A DNA stretch of 25,418 nt, from positions 12,587-38,004 of the forward strand of contig DUGG01000067.1 in assembly GCA_013331515.1 (NCBI GenBank). The letters are read 5' to 3'. This document shows, one piece after another, positions 22,660 through 25,418 of this stretch. Source of the stretch: Candidatus Woesearchaeota archaeon (lineage in GTDB: Archaea > Nanobdellota > Nanobdellia > Woesearchaeales > UBA10216). The notes beneath the pieces are model-generated. The model was not told the DNA's origin. It did no database searches and worked only from the letters and a program-made list of their open reading frames with translations. Position 1 is the stretch's first letter, and every line of letters begins with the position of its first letter. Position numbers and translations under genes: made by a program.

Positions 22660-23019
22660 ATGACGAAAGAACTGAAAATCCTGGCCGCCTGCTTCGCGGC
22701 ATTTGCGATAGCGCTCAAGCTGGCATACTACAGGGAAGGAACTTTAACAGCCCTGAAAACAGCCGCGGCACTATACTGGCTGTTCGTGATTCCGGGATAT
22801 GCAATGATGCTGCACTGGAGAAACCGGCTTGGGCTTGCAGAAAGGATGGCCATGGGAACTGTCGCGGCAATAGCCTTGACTGGAATAGCCAGCTACTACA
22901 TTGGACTGGCCGGGCTTAAGCTGCAGAACCAGACCTTAATATTGCCGCTGGCCATCATTGCCGCTTCCTTCTTAGCTTACCTAAAATTTTCGGCCAGGAA
23001 AACGCAACAGCAGCAATAG
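22660..23019 (+). CDS. Small DUF1616-like membrane protein
   Basis: 119 aa with four hydrophobic segments (about 5-22, 32-50, 63-85 and 92-110). The middle wording ALYWLFVIPGYAMMLHWRNRLGLAERMAMGTVAAIALTGI resembles the N-terminal half of DUF1616 proteins, which are membrane proteins found beside glycosyltransferases; the match is tentative. Start: ATG 22660 lies one base after the TGA of the GT-C gene (TGAAATG), so translation is probably coupled. The frame is open further upstream inside the GT-C gene but those starts are unlikely. Its last 65 bp overlap the last 65 bp of the converging minus-strand gene, which has the same topology. The C terminus is KTQQQQ. Confidence 0.7.
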   Translation: MTKELKILAACFAAFAIALKLAYYREGTLTALKTAAALYWLFVIPGYAMMLHWRNRLGLAERMAMGTVAAIALTGIASYYIGLAGLKLQNQTLILPLAIIAASFLAYLKFSARKTQQQQ

Positions 23020-23311
23020 CTGCGAAAGCTGCGGCAATGGAAAGCCGAAAAGACGGAACCAGTTGGTTCACGGCGAAAACCAAAAGCGGGAACAAGCCAA
23101 GACCGATGAACAGCGAAAAGAACATTTTTTCTTCAAGGTCAAGCCCCGTCTTCCGCAGCAACAGCCAGGACGGGACAATGAACAGGACGGCAATTGCAAT
23201 CACCGACCGGAAACCGGTGAAGCCGAAAAGAAGGAAGGCGACAAAAGCGACGGCCAAGATGCAGGCAAGCCACTTGGCAGAATCCAGCTTCATCCTGAAT
23301 CCAACCATCAT
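22955..23311 (-). CDS. Small DUF1616-like membrane protein, mirror partner
   Basis: 118 aa. The pattern IAIAVLFIVPSWLLLRKTGLDLEEKMFFSLFIGLGLFPLLVF corresponds, in the same order and spacing, to VIPGYAMMLHWRNRLGLAERMAMGTVAAIALTG of the plus-strand neighbour, so the two look paralogous. It has four hydrophobic segments and a basic tail (KLRRKRQ). The ATG at 23311 overlaps the stop of the upstream GT-C gene as ATGA (4 bp), a sign of coupled translation. The 3' ends of the two small genes overlap by 65 bp, so each C terminus is constrained by the other. A subunit or stabiliser role for the GT-C partner is an inference from the repeated pairing. Confidence 0.7.
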   Translation of the reverse strand: MMVGFRMKLDSAKWLACILAVAFVAFLLFGFTGFRSVIAIAVLFIVPSWLLLRKTGLDLEEKMFFSLFIGLGLFPLLVFAVNQLVPSFRLSIAAAFAAIAAVAFSWPKILGKLRRKRQ

Positions 23312-25008
23312 GCAGGCACCCCGCCAACGCCCTCATACCTGTAAAGCCGAATGTTGTTCACGTCATACACCGGGGCCGTGCCGTTGAAGAGCTGCTGCTC
23401 AACCTGCTGAAGCTGCCCGGCCCACAAAGCCGCCTGCTGCTGGTACTGCTGGCTGGAGGCGAGAAGGGCGATGTCAGAATAGTCAAACATGAAATATATC
23501 CTGCTTTTGTCAATGAAATCAGCCGCGGCGATTTCACCGCCCTCATAGCGGGCAATGTGCCTCCGGCTCACTGCAAGCATCCACCGCATCTTCGGATACC
23601 TCCACTGGCCAACAATCTTGACAGAGGGGTCGTAGACAAACGCATCATCTGGCAGCGTGCTCAGGTAGCTGGCGGCGAAATCCGCCTGCACAGGGGTTAT
23701 CCGGTCTATGCCGCCATAAGCGGCTTTGAGGCTGTTGCTGCCGGACTCTCCTGAAGTGAAGACAATCGATACGACAAGAACTGCGGCCAGGGAATATTTT
23801 GCGGCAGAAACGAGCTTGCCGTCAAACCTGAGAAGCGAAGAAAGCGTTTGCGGCAGCCAAACAACGCTCATCGCAATCAAAGTGAAGAAAACATGATTCT
23901 CCAATACGAGCATCCTCGCAAGCCGGTTAAGGCCCGTCGGGATGAAAACGTCAAGGTGAACGACAATGTACATCCCCACGAGCCAGCTCAGCACAAAAAG
24001 CTCCTTGACATTGTTACGGACAAGCAGCAGCCGCAGCAACAGCAACAAAACCCCGGCAGCCAAAAAAGGCAGCACAACCGAAGGGTACTCGGCCGAAAAA
24101 CTGACAAACGACTCCGGGAAGCTTCCCCTGACATCATCAGGGGATATCCCCCACTCAAAAAGCCGGCCGAACCCTGAACGGCTGACAACATCGCCGGCGC
24201 CAAGATAAATCGCGGCAAATGGGGCGGCAACAACGGCCAGCACAGCAAGAGCCAAAGCCAGCCGGACAGCAACCCGCATTGACAAGGGAATCCTCCTGAA
24301 GCGCACAGCCATCAGCACAGAAAAAACCCCAATGAAAACAACGGACGCCGCAAAGCCCTGGATGTGAAGCATGAACTGGGAAGCAAGCAACGCAAAGGCG
24401 GCAAAGAGATAGGAATAATTCACCTTCCTCTCATAAAGGGAAACCAGGAACCTGAACCATGCGTAAGATGCAACAGGCGTCAGGACAATTGCGGTCAGCG
24501 TGGGCTGCTGCCCGAACAGGTAAGTCATCTGCTCACGCAACGAAAAGGCAAGGCCAAGGCCCGCAAGAAAAGCGGGAAGCACGCCGAAAAGCCGCCAAAC
24601 CACGAAGAAAACAGCAACAACGCCGAGAAAGCTGCCAAAAGCCCGGTAGATGAACACAGGAACAAACCTGTCAGCACCGGCAACCTGCATCATCGCGTAG
24701 TTGACGTGGCTGGAAGGGGGATACTCCGGGGCAAACGGGCCAAGAATCCTGTTGAAGCCGTAATACCAAACCCCAATGTAATAAGGAAGACGATACGCTG
24801 CCTTGTCGGATGAAGAAATGTGGTCCCCGATTGCAAAGTGCCACGCAGAGTCGCCCTCGCCAAACGGCATAGGATTGGTCTGGAAAGGCAGCGTCCACAG
24901 CCACATTGAGACAACAAGCAAAACAGCCAATGCGCCAACGGCAACCCACGCCCTGCCCAGCTTGAATCCGGAACTGGCGGCTGACTCCGGCTGATGCTCC
25001 TCCCCCAT
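23308..25008 (-). CDS. GT-C-like polytopic membrane protein, paralogue in mirror orientation
   Basis: 566 aa. Around eleven helices span residues 20-420, followed by an external domain. Residues 53-57 read DSAWH and YPP follows at 96-98, matching DSFQH and YPP of the protein at 20946-22658. The C terminus NGTAPVYDVNNIRLYRYEG also parallels NSTTEYDSPSAAVLRNN of that protein. This supports common ancestry, though overall divergence is high. It is probably a lipid-phosphate-sugar-dependent GT-C transferase or related envelope enzyme. Start: the TATA box (25033-25040) predicts transcription near 25010, so ATG 25008 is preferred to TTG 25014. The small DUF1616-like gene overlaps its stop by 4 bp. 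The external part is rich in glutamine near the end (QQYQQQAALWAGQLQQVEQQ). Confidence 0.72.
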   Translation of the reverse strand: MGEEHQPESAASSGFKLGRAWVAVGALAVLLVVSMWLWTLPFQTNPMPFGEGDSAWHFAIGDHISSSDKAAYRLPYYIGVWYYGFNRILGPFAPEYPPSSHVNYAMMQVAGADRFVPVFIYRAFGSFLGVVAVFFVVWRLFGVLPAFLAGLGLAFSLREQMTYLFGQQPTLTAIVLTPVASYAWFRFLVSLYERKVNYSYLFAAFALLASQFMLHIQGFAASVVFIGVFSVLMAVRFRRIPLSMRVAVRLALALAVLAVVAAPFAAIYLGAGDVVSRSGFGRLFEWGISPDDVRGSFPESFVSFSAEYPSVVLPFLAAGVLLLLLRLLLVRNNVKELFVLSWLVGMYIVVHLDVFIPTGLNRLARMLVLENHVFFTLIAMSVVWLPQTLSSLLRFDGKLVSAAKYSLAAVLVVSIVFTSGESGSNSLKAAYGGIDRITPVQADFAASYLSTLPDDAFVYDPSVKIVGQWRYPKMRWMLAVSRRHIARYEGGEIAAADFIDKSRIYFMFDYSDIALLASSQQYQQQAALWAGQLQQVEQQLFNGTAPVYDVNNIRLYRYEGVGGVPA

Positions 25009-25032
25009 GCGCAAAACCCGGCAACAGCCACT

Positions 25033-25040
25033 TATAAATT
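25033..25040 (-). promoter_or_regulatory. TATA box of the mirror GT-C gene
   Basis: The minus strand reads AAAATTTATAAGTGGC, 25 bp from ATG 25008, another leaderless arrangement. It lies in the 42-bp gap after the GtrA-like stop. Confidence 0.65.
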
Positions 25041-25050
25041 TTGCTGAGGC

Positions 25051-25418
25051 CTACTGCTTCCTGAAGATAAAAAGCCGGTTGGCTGCAAAGTTGAGCAGTG
25101 AAAGGACGAACGTGACCATGAAGCTGGCAGGGACGTCGGGAAGGCCAAGGTACTCTGTGGCTGCAAGGAAAAAAAGCCAGTTAACCGCGGCTATCACAAC
25201 CTGAAAGGGGGCGAACCTCATGAAGCGCTGCCGCCAGTCAGACCCCCGGCCAAATGTGACAAAGCGATGGTAAAGGAAAGTGAACACAATCGCCAGGAAC
25301 AGCCCTGCGCCGTAGCCAGCCCCGCGCCAGACGCCATGCTCCAGCAGGAACTGCTCAGAGCCGATGAGAATAAGCCATCCAACAAGGCCGCCGATTATGA
25401 AAGTTGAATACCTTACGA
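25051..25418 (-). CDS. GtrA-like membrane protein, N terminus outside window
   Basis: The frame is open to the right edge; 121 residues are visible and only a short N-terminal piece is missing, since GtrA proteins are usually 120-150 aa. Four helices are seen. RYSTFIIGGLVGWLILIGSEQFLL, the pair FTFLYHRFVTFGRGSDWRQRFMRFAPFQ, and the closing LSLLNFAANRLFIFRKQ match the GtrA pattern, in which two similar halves each end in a nR-x-(W/F)-F motif. GtrA proteins are thought to flip undecaprenyl- or dolichyl-phosphate-linked sugars across the membrane, and they often accompany GT2 and GT-C proteins. That fits the neighbouring GT-C gene, which would need such donors outside. No promoter or start is visible. 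Confidence 0.8.
   Translation of the reverse strand, partial: VRYSTFIIGGLVGWLILIGSEQFLLEHGVWRGAGYGAGLFLAIVFTFLYHRFVTFGRGSDWRQRFMRFAPFQVVIAAVNWLFFLAATEYLGLPDVPASFMVTFVLSLLNFAANRLFIFRKQ

Overview
The window is archaeal. The evidence is promoters with a TTTAAATA- or TTTATA-type box about 25 bp ahead of the start, many apparently leaderless genes, a GGTG Shine-Dalgarno core where a leader exists, a tRNA-like gene without an encoded CCA end, an AglB/STT3 oligosaccharyltransferase and a geranylgeranyl reductase. The lineage cannot be fixed from the sequence; a DPANN archaeon or an uncultured euryarchaeon is plausible. No mobile element, rRNA or CRISPR array was found.

Layout. (1) 1-3310, minus: most of a very large secreted protein made of Ig-like repeats and crowded with N-x-S/T sequons; its C terminus lies outside the window. 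(2) 3545-6447: a DUF192 protein, an odd tRNA-like gene, an aromatic amino acid permease-like transporter and an unrecognised multi-span membrane protein. (3) 6545-11308, minus: four cell-envelope genes. They are a membrane-anchored CARDB/NEW3-like protein, a small secreted Ig-like protein, a Cys-rich protein with a MopE-like motif and a (PPVV)n linker, and a coiled-coil protein with one membrane span and a mucin-like Thr/Pro linker. Together with the gene at 5383-6447 they carry a shared 14-bp near-palindrome beside their promoters, which suggests one regulon. (4) 11400-11510: two hairpins with covarying stems. (5) 11577-16470, plus: an N-glycosylation operon of geranylgeranyl reductase, AglB and a dolichyl-phosphate sugar transferase-like GT2. 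(6) 16666-20366, plus: DUF2304 membrane protein, TIM-barrel sugar isomerase-like protein, two GT4 glycosyltransferases and a small two-span membrane protein. (7) 20367-25418: a GNAT acetyltransferase, then a mirror-image arrangement in which two GT-C-like membrane proteins, each followed by a small DUF1616-like membrane protein, face each other and overlap tail to tail, then a partial GtrA-like gene.

Working model (inference): GT2, GT4, GtrA and GT-C proteins build and modify a lipid-linked glycan on a polyprenol that the reductase may partly saturate. AglB moves the glycan to secreted proteins, and the sequon-rich giant at the left edge is the obvious substrate. The co-regulated envelope genes of region 3 may form a surface assembly that uses the same machinery.

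Several starts were chosen by promoter or ribosome-binding-site position rather than by the longest reading frame. Each such entry gives the reason.
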